A DNA stretch of 64,000 nt from Spiroplasma sp. SV19 (GCF_030060925.1 NZ_CP045455.1:1364001-1428000), one strand, 5' to 3'. Shown: positions 32,301-42,965, counted from the first letter of the stretch. A program made the numbers and translations. Notes: generated by a model from the letters alone, not told the origin.

Positions 32301-32465
32301 AGAATTAGACCAGCAGAAAAAAGTAAGGTTAAAACAGAAATTAAGTTAATTTTAATAAAACATAAGTTTCCTAAAGAAAGTTATTCTGATAATGAAAATA
32401 GTTTACGAAGTCAATTAACAAGACAAATTGAAGAACTAGTAGAAAATGATTTTGAGTTTGAATAG
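29397..32465 (+). CDS. hsdR: type I restriction enzyme R subunit (HsdR)
   Basis: 1022 residues, intact with UGA Trp. The N-terminal nuclease domain has the ...FLNGLPIIIGELKN strand (E-x-K-like). The helicase core follows: HTQGSGKS (Walker A) near residue 283, ILVITDRKDLD, LIIADEAHRSH (DEAH box), FVGFTGTPI, and a C-terminal RecA domain with DMWLTGFDVP and LMQAVARVNR. The C-terminal helical region runs to residue 1022. A GTG at 29394 precedes the chosen ATG. The protein translocates DNA and cuts it in the HsdR2M2S complex. HsdM follows 12 bp later. Confidence 0.95.
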
Positions 32466-32477
32466 GAGAATGAAATA

Positions 32478-34004
32478 ATGCACAAAAATATGAATGTAGA
32501 ATTAGAAAATAAGTTATGAGCAGCATGCGATGAACTGCGAGGGAACCAGTCATCAGAAGAATATATGCATATAATTATTGGAATTATGTTTTTAAAACAT
32601 ATGTCCGATAAGTTTAATATTGCACTTAAAAAAATTGAAATAGATTTTCCTGATAATTTTCAGGAATTAATTAAGGACAAAGATTTTTTAATTACAAAAC
32701 ATAATGTTTCTTTTATTATTCCTGAAAAAGCTAATTGAACTTATATAGAACAATATGCTTCACAACCAACAATTGGAGAAGTAATTGATAATGCTCTGCT
32801 TGAGATTGAAAATATTAATCCATCATTAAAAGGGCTTTTTAATAAAAACTATAATCGTCCTGAATTAGACCAAATTAAATTAGGGAAAGTTGTTTCAATT
32901 TTTTCAAATGTAGATTTAAATGAATTTGGAGAAGATATTATTGGAAGAACTTATGAATATTTTTTAGGGCATTTTTTTAAGAAACAAGGTCAAAAAGGAG
33001 GAGAATTTTATACTCCTAAATCTGTTGTTGAGTTAATGGTTAATATTTTAAACCCGACACAAGGAACTTTGTATGATCCTTGTTGTGGAACGGGTGGAAT
33101 GTTTGTTCAAGCACGAAAAAAATTAGAAAAAGATAACAAAGATGTTGATGGGTTAGTTATTTTTGGACAAGAATCACAAACAAAAACATGACAATTAGCA
33201 AAAATTAATTTATTGATTCATGGTTTTAATGAATTAGAAATTAATTTAGGGCATAAATCAGCTGATACTTTTTCTGATGATTTATTTAAAAACAAAAGCG
33301 CAACTTTTGATTATGTGTTAGCAAATCCACCTTTTAATATTAAAAAATGAAATCAAGAAAATTTGTTAGATGATAAACGTTGACAATGAGGGATTCCCCC
33401 CAAAGGAAATGCTAATTATGCTTGACTTTCACATATTATGGAAAAATTAAATAAAACAGGTAAAGCAGCGGTTATTTTAGCGAATGGATCATTATCTTCT
33501 TCTCAAAAAAATGAAATAGAAATTAGAAAAAATTTTTTAAAAGACAATCTAATTGAAGGCATTATTGCTTTGCCAGACAAATTATTTTATACAACTGGAA
33601 TATCTGCTTGTATTTGAATCTTAAATAAAAATAAGAAAAATAATAATGTTTTAATGATAAATTGTGAATCATTAGGAGTAATGGTTAATAAAACATTACG
33701 TGAATTAAGTGAAGATGACATAGCAAAAGTTACAAAAATATATAATGATAATCAAATTGGAGATGTTAATATACCTGGAATTGCTAAAACAATTAGTTGA
33801 AAAGAAATTGAGGACAATGATTATTCATTAGTTCCCGGAAGGTATATCGAAATTGTTGAAGAAAAAATAGATATTAAACAAACTAAAGAAGAAATAAAAG
33901 AACTATTTACTGAATTAACATCATTGTTAAAAGAATTTGATGAATTAAAATTAGAATTACCAAACGCAATTGAAAAAGCATTAAACTTTGAAAAAGAAGA
34001 ATAA
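32478..34004 (+). CDS. hsdM: type I DNA methyltransferase M subunit (HsdM)
   Basis: 508 residues, intact. The N-terminal helical domain is followed by GGEFYTPKSVVELM, the SAM-binding motif DPCCGTGG (motif I), and the catalytic NPPFNIKKW (motif IV). The C-terminal helical region (EIKELFTELTSLL) would contact HsdS. ATG 32478 follows GGAGAATG; an ATG at 32490 is an alternative. The stop overlaps a short ATG (TAATG, 34002-34006) where an hsdS would be expected, but only a 23-codon frame follows. The m6A specificity must come from the hsdS genes at 34378-37351. Confidence 0.95.
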
Positions 34005-34377
34005 TGCCTTTTTGAATAAGATATTTTATTGTCCTAAGAGGAATCACTTTAAAGATTCCACGAAACTATTAAAAATATGTTTAGTTGTTAAAAACATTTT
34101 TCTGAATGATCATTTAATTAATATATTTGAAATACCATTTCATTATATTGTTAATAGACATTGTTTAAATCTGTTTGTTTTAGATAATATTAACAAATAG
34201 ATTATTGCTACAATTTTTCCCAAAACACAGGAACTTAAATAAATATGATAATGAGAAAATAGCATTGGTTTTAATTTTGTTAATTAACAGAGTAAAAAAA
34301 CATAAGATTTAAATAATGATAAGCATTACTTTTGATTTGACAAAGTAACTTATTTTTTATTAATTGCAAAATATGTT
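34005..34377. other. degenerate region after hsdM
   Basis: It begins with an ATG overlapping the hsdM stop, but the frame ends after 23 codons and the other frames do not give a recognisable HsdS. It may be the remains of a third specificity cassette or of an hsdS 5' end. I see no clear repeat or terminator. Confidence 0.35.
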
Positions 34378-35483
34378 TTAAATTAATATTTTAATTAATT
34401 TATCTTTGATTTTATTTATAGTAATAATTAATTTGTTTAATAATATAAAAACATTATCAATATTTTCATATTCAAATTTTAGTTTTTTCAATTCTATATT
34501 AAGTAAATCCTTTTCAGATAAAACAGGCATTTTAGTTCCTTTTGATAACATATTACATTTATTTCAAAAATCTTCATTAAATAAATTATAAAATAAAGAT
34601 AATTTATTTTTTATGATTCTATACGCATATAATGTTCCATTAATATCTGCTTCATATGGTGTTAAACCAAATTTTTTTGATAAGTTCTAATTGAAGAAAA
34701 TAAAAATATATTTTCTGTTACATAAAAACTATTTGTTTTATAAGTATTTTTTCCTTCATAATTATATATTAGTGGACTATTTTTTTCTAAAACTTTAGCT
34801 GACACCTGAGAAATGTTTTTTTTAATATTTTTTTCTTTTATTAAAATTGAATTTAATTGAAAAACTTTTGTTGAACTAGGTAAAATACTAATTGTATGTT
34901 GTATTTTTTTAAAAAAATTAGAATGTTTTTTAAAATTATTTCAAAGGGTTCTATAATGTCAATTATATTACTAATATCTTTTTACAGTTTTTTTAGAATC
35001 TATTCGTATAAGATTTGAGTATTTTTTAAATTTTTCATCACCAAATTTTTCTATAATGTCAATTATAGATTTTTGCTCATCAATATTTGGAACTTCTATT
35101 TTAATATCAGCTATATTTTTAAAATACACATGTGGTTGCGCACTACCTTCTCTTACAGAAATAATATTTTTTTTAATACTTAAGATTTTGTAATTTAAAT
35201 ATTTTTGCAAAATTTCATGTTTATTTTTAACTTCTAATGTAAAACAATCTGCTGCAAAAAAATCTGTTTTTGGAATAGAAATAAAACCTGCGTTAATTCC
35301 TGATGAAGAAATACATAAAATTTCTTTTTCTCGATTTTTAAATTTATAGTATCCCTTAATATTTTTGCCAGCAGAAACTATTGGATAATATCCCTGTAAA
35401 TAATGTTTACTAAAATTTTTTTTGTGGTCAATTTCTCCTTTTCTTGAAATTACTATTTCTGAAAGTGTTTTTATAATAGCCAT
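34378..35483 (-). pseudogene. hsdS: type I specificity subunit HsdS, probably the expressed copy, frame-disrupted
   Basis: ATG at 35483 (MAIIKTLSEI) has a good AAAGGAGAGAG upstream. The first target-recognition domain (GEIDHKKNFSKHY to PHVYFKNIADIKIEVP) leads into the conserved helix DEQKSIIDIIEKF and ends at 34971. A second half (DISNIIDIIEPF..., then NTYKTNSFYVTENIFLF, then TPYEADINGTLYAYR) continues in other frames to TAA 34378-34380. Two indels (near 34971 and 34685) break it. Full length would be about 368 residues, normal for HsdS. Inverted repeats at the start and in the central conserved region match the plus-strand copy at 36282. Confidence 0.75.
35051..35074 (-). repeat. 24-bp inverted repeat, left copy (central hsdS region)
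   Basis: It is the exact reverse complement of 36747-36770. It encodes the KSIIDII segment between the two HsdS recognition domains in each copy. A partial 19-bp version lies at 34951-34969. Confidence 0.9.
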
Positions 35484-35488
35484 TATAA
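35469..35488 (-). repeat. 20-bp inverted repeat, left copy (hsdS start)
   Basis: It is the exact reverse complement of 36277-36296 and covers the ATG and the first codons (MAII) of both hsdS copies. The element is itself nearly palindromic (TTATAATGGCTATTATAA). Recombination here would invert the segment carrying the recombinase and the RBS. Confidence 0.9.
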
Positions 35489-35532
35489 CTCTCTCCTTTT
35501 TATAAATTATATACTTATTTTGGGAGGTTTTT

Positions 35533-36257
35533 ATGGAAAAGTATTTAAATTATTTAAGAGTTAATAATTATTCTAAAAATACAATATATGCATATAAATC
35601 AGCATTAAAAGATTTTTTTAATTATATTAGCAACGATCTTAATAATGTTGAACAAATATTACAATATTTTAGCAAATTTAAAATGAAATATAGTCCTGCT
35701 ACATTAAACTTTAAGAAAATAGTTATTATTAATTTCCTAAAGTTTAATAAAAATAAATTATTTTTAAAAATTCAAAAATTAAAATTCCCAAGGATTCAAA
35801 TAGATTTTTAAAGTTATTTCAAAGGAACACTTTAATAAAAAAATAAAATTAATTAAAAATTTATTTGATAAAAATCTATTTAAAATTTTTTTTTTACTGG
35901 TATTAGAATAGCAGAATTTACAAATTTAAAAATAAATGAAATTACAAATACATTAATAATATTTGGCAAAGGGGCAAAATATCGAGAAATACCAATAACT
36001 AAAAAAATTAATGATATAAATTTTTATAATTATATAAATCTTTCAAAAAATATATTTATAAAAAAATAAAAGAATATTGGGATGAATGAGTTACACCGCA
36101 CTCTTTTAGAAGATCATTTTGTACTAACTTAATTGAAAGCGGCGCAAATATAAAAATTGTAAGTTTGATTATGGGACATTCAAAAATTGAAACAACGGCA
36201 AGATATATTCATTTTAACAAAACTAAAATTAGTAAAGAACTTGAACAACACCTATAA
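35533..36257 (+). pseudogene. tyrosine recombinase next to invertible hsdS genes, frame-disrupted
   Basis: ATG 35533 follows GGGAGG. The N-terminal SAM-like domain (YLNYLRVNNYSKNTIYAYKS) is open to 35811. Downstream frames hold the catalytic core: TGIRIAEFTNL (Arg I), FGKGAKYREIPI (Lys), HSFRRSFCTNLIESG (H-x-x-R) and GHSKIETTARYIH (His plus nucleophile Tyr). All catalytic residues exist, but at least two indels (near 35811 and 36067) separate them. XerC/D-like enzymes next to hsdS clusters, such as HvsR in Mycoplasma pulmonis, catalyse hsdS inversion. That role is inferred from position and the inverted repeats. Confidence 0.8.
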
Positions 36258-36278
36258 ATTAAAAATATAGGTGTTTTT
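36248..36278 (+). terminator. terminator between recombinase and silent hsdS
   Basis: ACACCTATA pairs with TATAGGTGT and is followed by a T-run that runs into the 20-bp inverted repeat. It blocks transcription into the plus-strand hsdS, which also lacks a recognisable RBS. Confidence 0.8.
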
Positions 36279-36296
36279 ATAATGGCTATTATAAAA
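36277..36296 (+). repeat. 20-bp inverted repeat, right copy (hsdS start)
   Basis: Partner of 35469-35488. It covers the ATG at 36282. Confidence 0.9.
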
Positions 36297-37351
36297 TTAA
36301 AAGAATTAGGTGAATTTAAAGGGGGTATTTCATCTTTAGATAAAAGTAAATATAATCAAGGTATTAATTTTGTAAATTACATGGATATTTTTAAAAATTT
36401 TTTTATTGATGATGATACAAAATTAAGTTTATATAACGCATCAGAAAAAGAAAAATATAATTATAATTTGAAATACGGAGATGCAATATTTACAGCATCA
36501 TCAGAAACACCAGAAGAAATAGCTATGAGTACAATTTATTTATCAAATAAAATGGCTATTTTTAATGGTTTTTCAAAGAGATATAGATTTAATCATAAAA
36601 TTTTACTGCCTAAATATGCAGGATATTTTTTAGAAGTCCATGTTTTAGAAAACATGTAAAAAAAAATTTGTACAGGTTATACTAGATTCAATATTTCTCA
36701 AAAAACTTAAGTGAAATTAAAATAAAAGTACCTAATTTAGATGTTCAAAAATCTATAATTGACATTATAGAGCCTTTTGATATTTTAAAAAATAATTTTG
36801 AAAATATAAATAAAAATATTATTAATATAATTTCTAAATTAGGATTTTTAGTAATTAATAATAAAGGAGAAAAAAATTAACTATATTAAGCAATGTGAAA
36901 AAAGAATGAAAATGGAGTATATGTTCAAACATCTAATATTGGTGATTTTGATAACAAGATTAAAAATAAAGTTTATTATAATACTCTACCTTCTAGAGCT
37001 AAATTAAATTTTAAAAATAATGTTTTGTATATTTCAAAATTAAATGGAGAAAGAAAATTTATTTATAGAGAACATTATAATGAGGATTTTATAATTTCAA
37101 ATGGAATGTGTGGAATTACAGCAAATGAAAATAGAAAATATACTTTATATGCTTTTTTACTATCGGATTTCTTTTATAAAATTAAAAGTATTCAGTCAAT
37201 AGGTACTACAATGAGGGGAATTAATGATAACATATTAAATTCTATAGTTAATAAATATTATTTTAATTCTAATTTAAATTTTTACCTTAAGAAGTTATTT
37301 AATATATTATCAAAAACTTCTATTATTATTGAAAAATTATCTTTTTTTTAA
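36282..37351 (+). pseudogene. hsdS: second, probably silent hsdS copy, frame-disrupted
   Basis: It begins MAIIKLKELGEF with the same start repeat as the minus-strand copy but with a different recognition domain (KGGISSLDKSKYNQGINFVN, GDAIFTASSETPEEIA). The conserved block VPNLDVQKSIIDIIEPF lies in another frame after a break near 36655. A second recognition domain (ENGVYVQTSNIGDFDN, GTTMRGINDNIL) follows at about 36895-37351. It has a terminator directly upstream and no RBS, so it should be silent in this orientation. At least two indels are present. Confidence 0.75.
36747..36770 (+). repeat. 24-bp inverted repeat, right copy (central hsdS region)
   Basis: Exact reverse complement of 35051-35074. 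Recombination between the two would exchange second recognition domains between the copies. Confidence 0.9.
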
Positions 37352-37971
37352 TGAAAAATTATAAACATATTAATATAATTTTTTTTTTTTTTTTTTTTTG
37401 TAAAATTTTATTTAAAAATGTTATATTTAAAATATAAAAACTATGCTAATGAAGAAAATTATGAAATAATATTGTAAATTTATTTAAAAAGAAAAATTAA
37501 TGCTTTTATTTTTTATTGATAAGTAATACAACAAAACATAATTATTTTAAAAATAGTGAAGAGTTAATTGAAAAATTGCTAAAAAATTTAGTAACAGCTA
37601 TTTTTGAGAAATTAGCCTTTGCATCAAGAATTTTTTTGCTCTGTGTTTTAAGTCAAATGTGTGAAATTATATTGATTAATTGTTTTATCATAAATTTAAA
37701 AACTGTTATAGAAAAGAATTAATAAGTCTCTTAGATTTATTTGTTAAACAATTGATGTAAGATTTAATTTATTAGGTAAAGCTAAAAACTTAAGCAAAAT
37801 TTAAAAACATGAAAAACTTTAACAAATGAGGAATTAAAAGTAATTGGTTTATATAAAAATATATAATATGATTTTGTAAAGAAAGTATTCAAAAAGTTAG
37901 ATTATATATTTAGTAAAAAGTATGTTAATGTTTTTATTAATGTTTAAAAAATATTTTGTACGAGGTTAAAG
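37352..37971. other. non-coding or decayed region with a 21-T tract
   Basis: No recognisable gene. A run of 21 T lies at 37379-37399. A 60-codon frame at about 37516-37722 has no recognisable motif. CGAGG before 37972 is the likely RBS of the GHKL gene. Confidence 0.45.
37379..37399 (+). repeat. 21-nt poly-T tract
   Basis: Twenty-one consecutive T residues, the longest homopolymer noticed in the window, just downstream of the silent hsdS copy. Tracts this long are unstable by slippage and are prone to sequencing error. Confidence 0.9.
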
Positions 37972-40163
37972 ATGGAAAAAAATTAAATTAAGTAAATTAA
38001 TAGAAATTAAAAATGTTAATGAATTAGACTCTTTTTTAAAAATGAAATGAAGATTATTTTTAAAGAAAACATTTCTGAAGAAGAATTTTTAGAGAATTGA
38101 AATTTTGTTGGAAATAATAGTAGTAATTACAGTATTATAAATATGGTTTCATCTCCAGAAAAAGGAATAATTGAGAGATTAACTAATGCTGTAGATGCTG
38201 TTATCGAAAAAAATGTTATTAAATTTAAATTAGAAGAAAAAATAAATTCAACCGAAAAAGTTATAGAACATTGTTATCCAAAATTACATGAAAGTAGAGA
38301 AAAAGTTTTATCTGGGAAATTAAATAAAAATAATATGCATGGTATAGAAGATATTATATTAGCTATTAATGATAGCAGTATCTTTAAGAGACCAACATTT
38401 GACATAATAGACAAAGGAATTGGTATTTCTGGCGTAGATTTTGAAAAAACAATATTATCTTTAAATGCTGGGAATAAAATAAGTTCTAGTAAAAAATATT
38501 TAATTGGGGCATTCGGACAGGGAGGTTCAACGTCGTTAGCTATTTCAAAAGCAACAATTATAATTTCAAAAAAAGAAAATAAATTTTATTTTACAGTTGT
38601 TAGAGAATTTAAGCTACCAAATTTAAAAACTTATACTTATGGATACTTATGTAATAAAACATCAGAACATATTTATGAATTAGAAAATGATTTTATAAAT
38701 AAGGAGCATTCTTATTTAAATAAGTTTGTTGAAGCAGAAAGTGGCACATTAATTAAAATGATTGAAACAGAAATTAGTTATAATCTTATTCAAAATGATG
38801 CTTCTAAGCCTGGTTCGTTACATGATTATATAAATACTGAGTTTTATAAAACGCCAGTGCCTATAAAAATAATTGAAAATCGTGATCAATTTTTAGAAAA
38901 TAAGCATGTCCAAAATAGATATTCATCGGGCACATTTTGGAAATTATTAACTTCTGATTATAAAAAAATGTCGGGTACATTTTTAATTAATTTAAATAAT
39001 AAGGAACATAATATTAATTATTATATTATTCTTCCTAAAGATGAGTTAAAATGAAGTAATGAAACAGAGTGTAAAGATATATTTAAGACTTTTAATACAC
39101 ATTTAGATCCCATAATATATGTTGTTAATGGTCAGACAATTGCAACTGAAAGTTTTACAAAACTGAAAAATAGAGGTTTAAATTTTCTAAAATATCGATT
39201 ACTTGTTGAAGTTAATTTAGATAATTTAGGAGATGAAAAATATAATTATTTTACAACAGATAGAGCTAAGATGAAGCAAAATGAAATTGCAAAAATTAAT
39301 AGATAATATAATTGATAATTTAGTTAATATAAAAGAACTTCAAGAATGGAATGATATTATTGCTAAAAAAGTTGTGTCAAGTTCAATATCTGGTGAAGAC
39401 TTAAAAAAAATTTCTTTAGAAATTCAAGAAGTTTATAACAAATTTATTTCCAAAAAAAACTCTAAAACAAATTATATTGTAAAACCCAAAAATGGTTTTT
39501 CTTTTAAAAATGAGAGTGATAAAAATTTTTTAGATGAAATTCAGGAAATTAATGTTACAACAAAAAGAGGGAAAATTTTTTATAAAAATGAAAAAATTCA
39601 AATTTATTTAGAAACAAATGCATATAAAAATGTGAATATAAAACAAAGGATATCTTTTTTTTATTAATGGAAAAGAATTTTTTCATTATAACCCAAACTT
39701 TATGAATGGTAGAATTTTGTATGTTATTGAACCTAGCATTTTGAATGTAGGTAAACATAATATAGAATTTTATATTTTTAAAGATAATAGTCCCTTAAAA
39801 TGTGAATCATATTTTGAAATCATTAATGAATATGATTCCCAAATTGAAAACAAAACCATTGAGAAAGATCTTAATTTATTAATACAAATAATTAGTGAAG
39901 CTGAATTAATGTGTGATATAAGAAAAGATGAAGTTAAAAAAGTTATTGAAGTATTCATTTGTTTTGATAGTCAACAATTTCTTGATTTTATTACAATTAA
40001 AAAATGGTCTAATGAAAAAATAGAAGAGTTTAAAACAAATATTATGAAAAATATTGCACTATATGTATTATTATTAGGAAATCAATATGAAAAAAATGAA
40101 TCAATTGACGAAAAAAATAATTTAATTATGTCGTATATTAAATCATTTTCTTTTAATAATTAA
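37972..40163 (+). pseudogene. GHKL-type ATPase, probable defence-associated protein, frame-disrupted
   Basis: The core frame (about 38047-39306) has a Bergerat-fold set: RLTNAVDAVIEK (N-box-like E/N-x-x-D), FDIIDKGIGIS (D-x-G-x-G), and AFGQGGSTSLA (G-x-G lid). The pieces at 37972-38040, 39281-39667 and 39702-40163 continue the protein in other frames across A- or T-runs (near 37985, 38040, 39287 and 39656). Restored length would be about 725 residues. Such large GHKL ATPases occur beside restriction systems (MORC-like, Z1-associated), but no Z1 gene is present here. It follows the type I R-M locus. Confidence 0.65.
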
Positions 40164-40378
40164 TAAAAGTTAAATTTTTAATTTAAATTTAAAAATTTAT
40201 ATGTTGTATTTTTAATGTCTAAAGGATATTGTTTTTCATTTAGGAAAAATGTAGTAAAAATTTATATGTAATTTACTTATGAATTTGCAATAAAATATAA
40301 TTTAAGAAAGAAATTTATTTAATTTATAAAATTAGATGTTTAAAGGTAATAATTTTATATATGAAAGGAAATTCAGAA

Positions 40379-40669
40379 ATGAAATTAAGTGATAAAGAAA
40401 TAAAAGTTTGGAACAATGCTACTGATTGTCATTGTGGAGCACAACCTCAAGATGAGGCCAAAGATCATAAAATATGTGGTATATGTAAAAAAATAAATAA
40501 ACTAATGATTTATGGTGCACACGAAAGCGTAGAATTGCAAAGAAATTCTAAATGTGCATGAAATATTGATCATATAATTCCTCGCTCAAGAAAAGGAAAA
40601 AATAATATTGATAATCTTAGAGCAGTTCATATTAGATGTAACAAAAATAAAGGAAATAAATTTATGTAA
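40379..40669 (+). CDS. small HNH endonuclease, copy 1
   Basis: 96 residues from MKLSDKEIK, with AAAGGA upstream (about 40364). Zinc-binding pairs CHCGAQ and CGICKK precede the HNH core NIDHIIPRSRKGKNNIDNL followed by VHIRCNK. An upstream ATG at 40361 would add six residues. It is about 60% similar by eye to the protein at 42547. The two copies flank the OPA transporter gene. HNH proteins of this size act as nicking or homing-like nucleases or defence nucleases; the role here is unknown. Confidence 0.85.
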
Positions 40670-40800
40670 TCTATTTTATATTTTTACATAATTAACAAAG
40701 TGAATTTAACATTGTGTAAAAATAAGATAAGCATCAATGTTAGAATTACAAATAACAATTAAAAATAAAATAATTAGAGAAGAATATTGATTATGTATTA

Positions 40801-40899
40801 ATGGATTTGAGTACTAATTTAGTAATAATTTTAATTATTGTAATAATATTCATATTTATAGTATATATGATAATTAATAAAATAGTGACATTTGTTTAG
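40801..40899 (+). CDS. possible 32-residue single-helix membrane peptide
   Basis: A short frame beginning MDLSTNLVIILIIVIIFIF and ending before 40900. The hydrophobic segment followed by a Lys would insert in the membrane. There is no convincing RBS, so it may be chance in AT-rich sequence. Confidence 0.25.
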   Translation: MDLSTNLVIILIIVIIFIFIVYMIINKIVTFV

Positions 40900-40996
40900 A
40901 TATTATCTGCCTATAATGTCTGAACAAATGCGAAACAAAAGATTATTTTAAAAAACTAATTTATAATATCCAAATTAGAAAGTTGAGAACATCAAA

Positions 40997-42356
40997 ATGT
41001 TTAGACCACCAAGAGATAAAGAAATATTTTCAAGTGATTTAAAACAAGTGAAAAAACAATTTATTATTAAAAGGAACCAAATCTTATTTGTGTCGTCCTT
41101 TGCTTATATTATGTATTATTTTACCCGGAAAAGTTTTGATTTAACAGGAAATGCTTTAATGCAAGTAGATTTATTAAGTAAAACTAATTTTGCCTTAATT
41201 GGGATGTTTTTTGCCATTATTTATGGTTGCTCAAAATTTATTATTGGTAATTTTGCTGATCGTAGTTCAGGGCGAGTTGTAATGTCTTTTGGACTAATAA
41301 CTAGTGCGCTTATTAATTTGGCATTAGGGGGGGGTTGTTCACATTTGGCATGGACAAATTAGTATTGCCCCATTAGTGTTAATGATTTGTTTAACCTCAG
41401 TATTAGGATTAACGCAAGGAATGGGCTGACCAGCAACAGCGCGAATGTTTTCGCATTGATATGATGATAAAGAACGTAGTGCTCGGATTGGAATTTGAAA
41501 TATTGGACATGGTTTAGGGGGTAGTTTATTACCCTTAATCGTAATTCCCTTAATTGAAGTTTTAGATCCATCACATCAAATCTTTGGATTATATTACTGA
41601 ATTCCCAGTTGCATTGCGTTATTTTTTAGCCCCTTAGTTATTTGGGGGTTACGTGATCGCCCAACAAGCGAAGGGTTACCAACAATTGAAAAATGAAAAG
41701 GGTTACCAGAACATTCAAAAGAAAAACAAGAACTTAATTGAAAAGAAATTTTTGTAAAATATGTTTTAAAAAATAAATTTGTTTGAATTTTAGCTTTTGT
41801 TAATATTTGAATTTATGTTTTACGGCAAGGAATTTCATCATGAGCACTACAAATTGTTAATGATGTGCATACAATAAAATTAAAAGATAGTAAAATCTTA
41901 TGATCAGCATTTGAATGAGCGGGAATGGTAGGGGGTTTATTAGCCGCTTATATTTCGCGGTGAATCTTTAAAAATTGTAAAGCACCAGTAATGATTATTG
42001 GTTTAATTTTAACTATTATTGGATTAGTAATGTTTCAATTAGCACCATTAAAAAATATGTTAATGTTATCTTTTGCTTTAATTATTTCAGGGTTTGGAAT
42101 TTATATTCCCCAGGCAATGGTAGGAGCTACTGCCATTGAATTAACAAACAAGAAAGCGTCGGCAACAGCATCTGGGTTTACGGGTTTAATGGGGTATGTT
42201 GGTGACGCAATAATGTCAAAAGTTGTTGTTTCACAAATTTATCATTATAGTAATAGTTGAACCTATGTTTTCTATTATTTTTATGGTTGTGCATTATTAG
42301 CAATTATTGCTTTAATGTTTTTATTAGGAAAAAATGAAAAGGATAAAATTATTTAA
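40997..42356 (+). pseudogene. OPA-family (GlpT/UhpT-like) transporter with a G8-run frameshift
   Basis: The first 112 residues (FVSSFAYIMYYFTRKSFDLT, GCSKFIIGNFADRSSGR) are organophosphate:phosphate antiporter-like. The frame then shifts at eight G residues (41327-41334). With seven G the protein would continue GGVVHIWHGQISIAP through about twelve helices to TAA 42354-42356, 452 residues, with GLTQGMGWPATARM and SWALQIVNDVH typical of GlpT/UhpT. The rest of the gene is free of stops when UGA is Trp, so the lesion is recent, phase-variable, or a sequencing error. Likely substrate is glycerol-3-phosphate or a hexose phosphate. Confidence 0.85.
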
Positions 42357-42546
42357 TAACTCTTAAATTATTATTATTTTCTAGGTTTAATAAAACTCGT
42401 AATTTGGATTTTACAATTAGAAGTTATTTCGTTTTTTTAACCTATAAATATTATATAGTTAATGTATTATTCATTATAAGTTGTTATAAAGTAATATATA
42501 ATAGACTTGTTTATTTCGTATTTTAAATACTTGGAAAGGACATAAA

Positions 42547-42831
42547 ATGAACTTAAGTGAAAAAGAATTTAAAATTTGAGTGAAAGCAAAGCAATGTAAC
42601 TGTGGAGCAATTCAGCAAGATAGAGTTGGAGACCATAAAATTTGTCCGTTATGTGGAAAACCTATGATTTATGGAGCTCATGAAAGTGTTAAAAGTCAGC
42701 GAAATTCTTATGGTGCTTGGAATATTGATCATATTATTCCTAAGTCCCAGGGTGGTACAAATCATATAGATAATCTTCAAGCTGTTCATACTTTTTGTAA
42801 CCAAAAGAAATCTAATCGTTTTAGGTTTTAA
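42547..42831 (+). CDS. small HNH endonuclease, copy 2
   Basis: 94 residues, MNLSEKEFKIW start with GGAAAGGA upstream. Zinc pairs CNCGAI and CPLCGKP, shared MIYGAHESV segment with copy 1, HNH core NIDHIIPKSQGGTNHIDNL, and VHTFCNQKK. Paralogous to the gene at 40379; both are intact while the transporter between them is frameshifted. Confidence 0.88.
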
Positions 42832-42869
42832 TTATTGTATTTAATTAAAATCTTGTTTATAATGTTAAT

Positions 42870-42895
42870 AAAGAATTTAAGCAATTAAATTCTTT
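42870..42895 (+). terminator. hairpin after HNH copy 2
   Basis: AAAGAATTTAA-GCAA-TTAAATTCTTT, an 11-bp perfect stem with a tetraloop. It is not followed by a long T-run. Confidence 0.5.
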
Positions 42896-42919
42896 GTGGA
42901 ATTTTAGGGGTTTCCCCGA

Positions 42920-42965
42920 CCACTATCTTTGTTGGCATTATTTCAATATAAGATAGTGGGTTTTT
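42920..42965 (+). terminator. terminator or attenuator directly before the MazF-like gene
   Basis: CCACTATCTT / AAGATAGTGG (42920-42929 and 42950-42959) is followed by GTTTTT. A small AGGGG-TTT-CCCC hairpin precedes it. It ends 5 bp before the ATG at 42971, which has no RBS, so it may attenuate that gene as well as stop upstream transcripts. Confidence 0.55.

Noticed and set aside
33988-34200. 70-codon frame after hsdM
   Set aside because: It begins inside hsdM in another frame, shows no HsdS or other motif, and is composition-driven.
37516-37722. Frame containing KLAFASRIFLLCVLSQM
   Set aside because: Hydrophobic but without RBS, proper start or recognisable family; kept as part of a decayed region.
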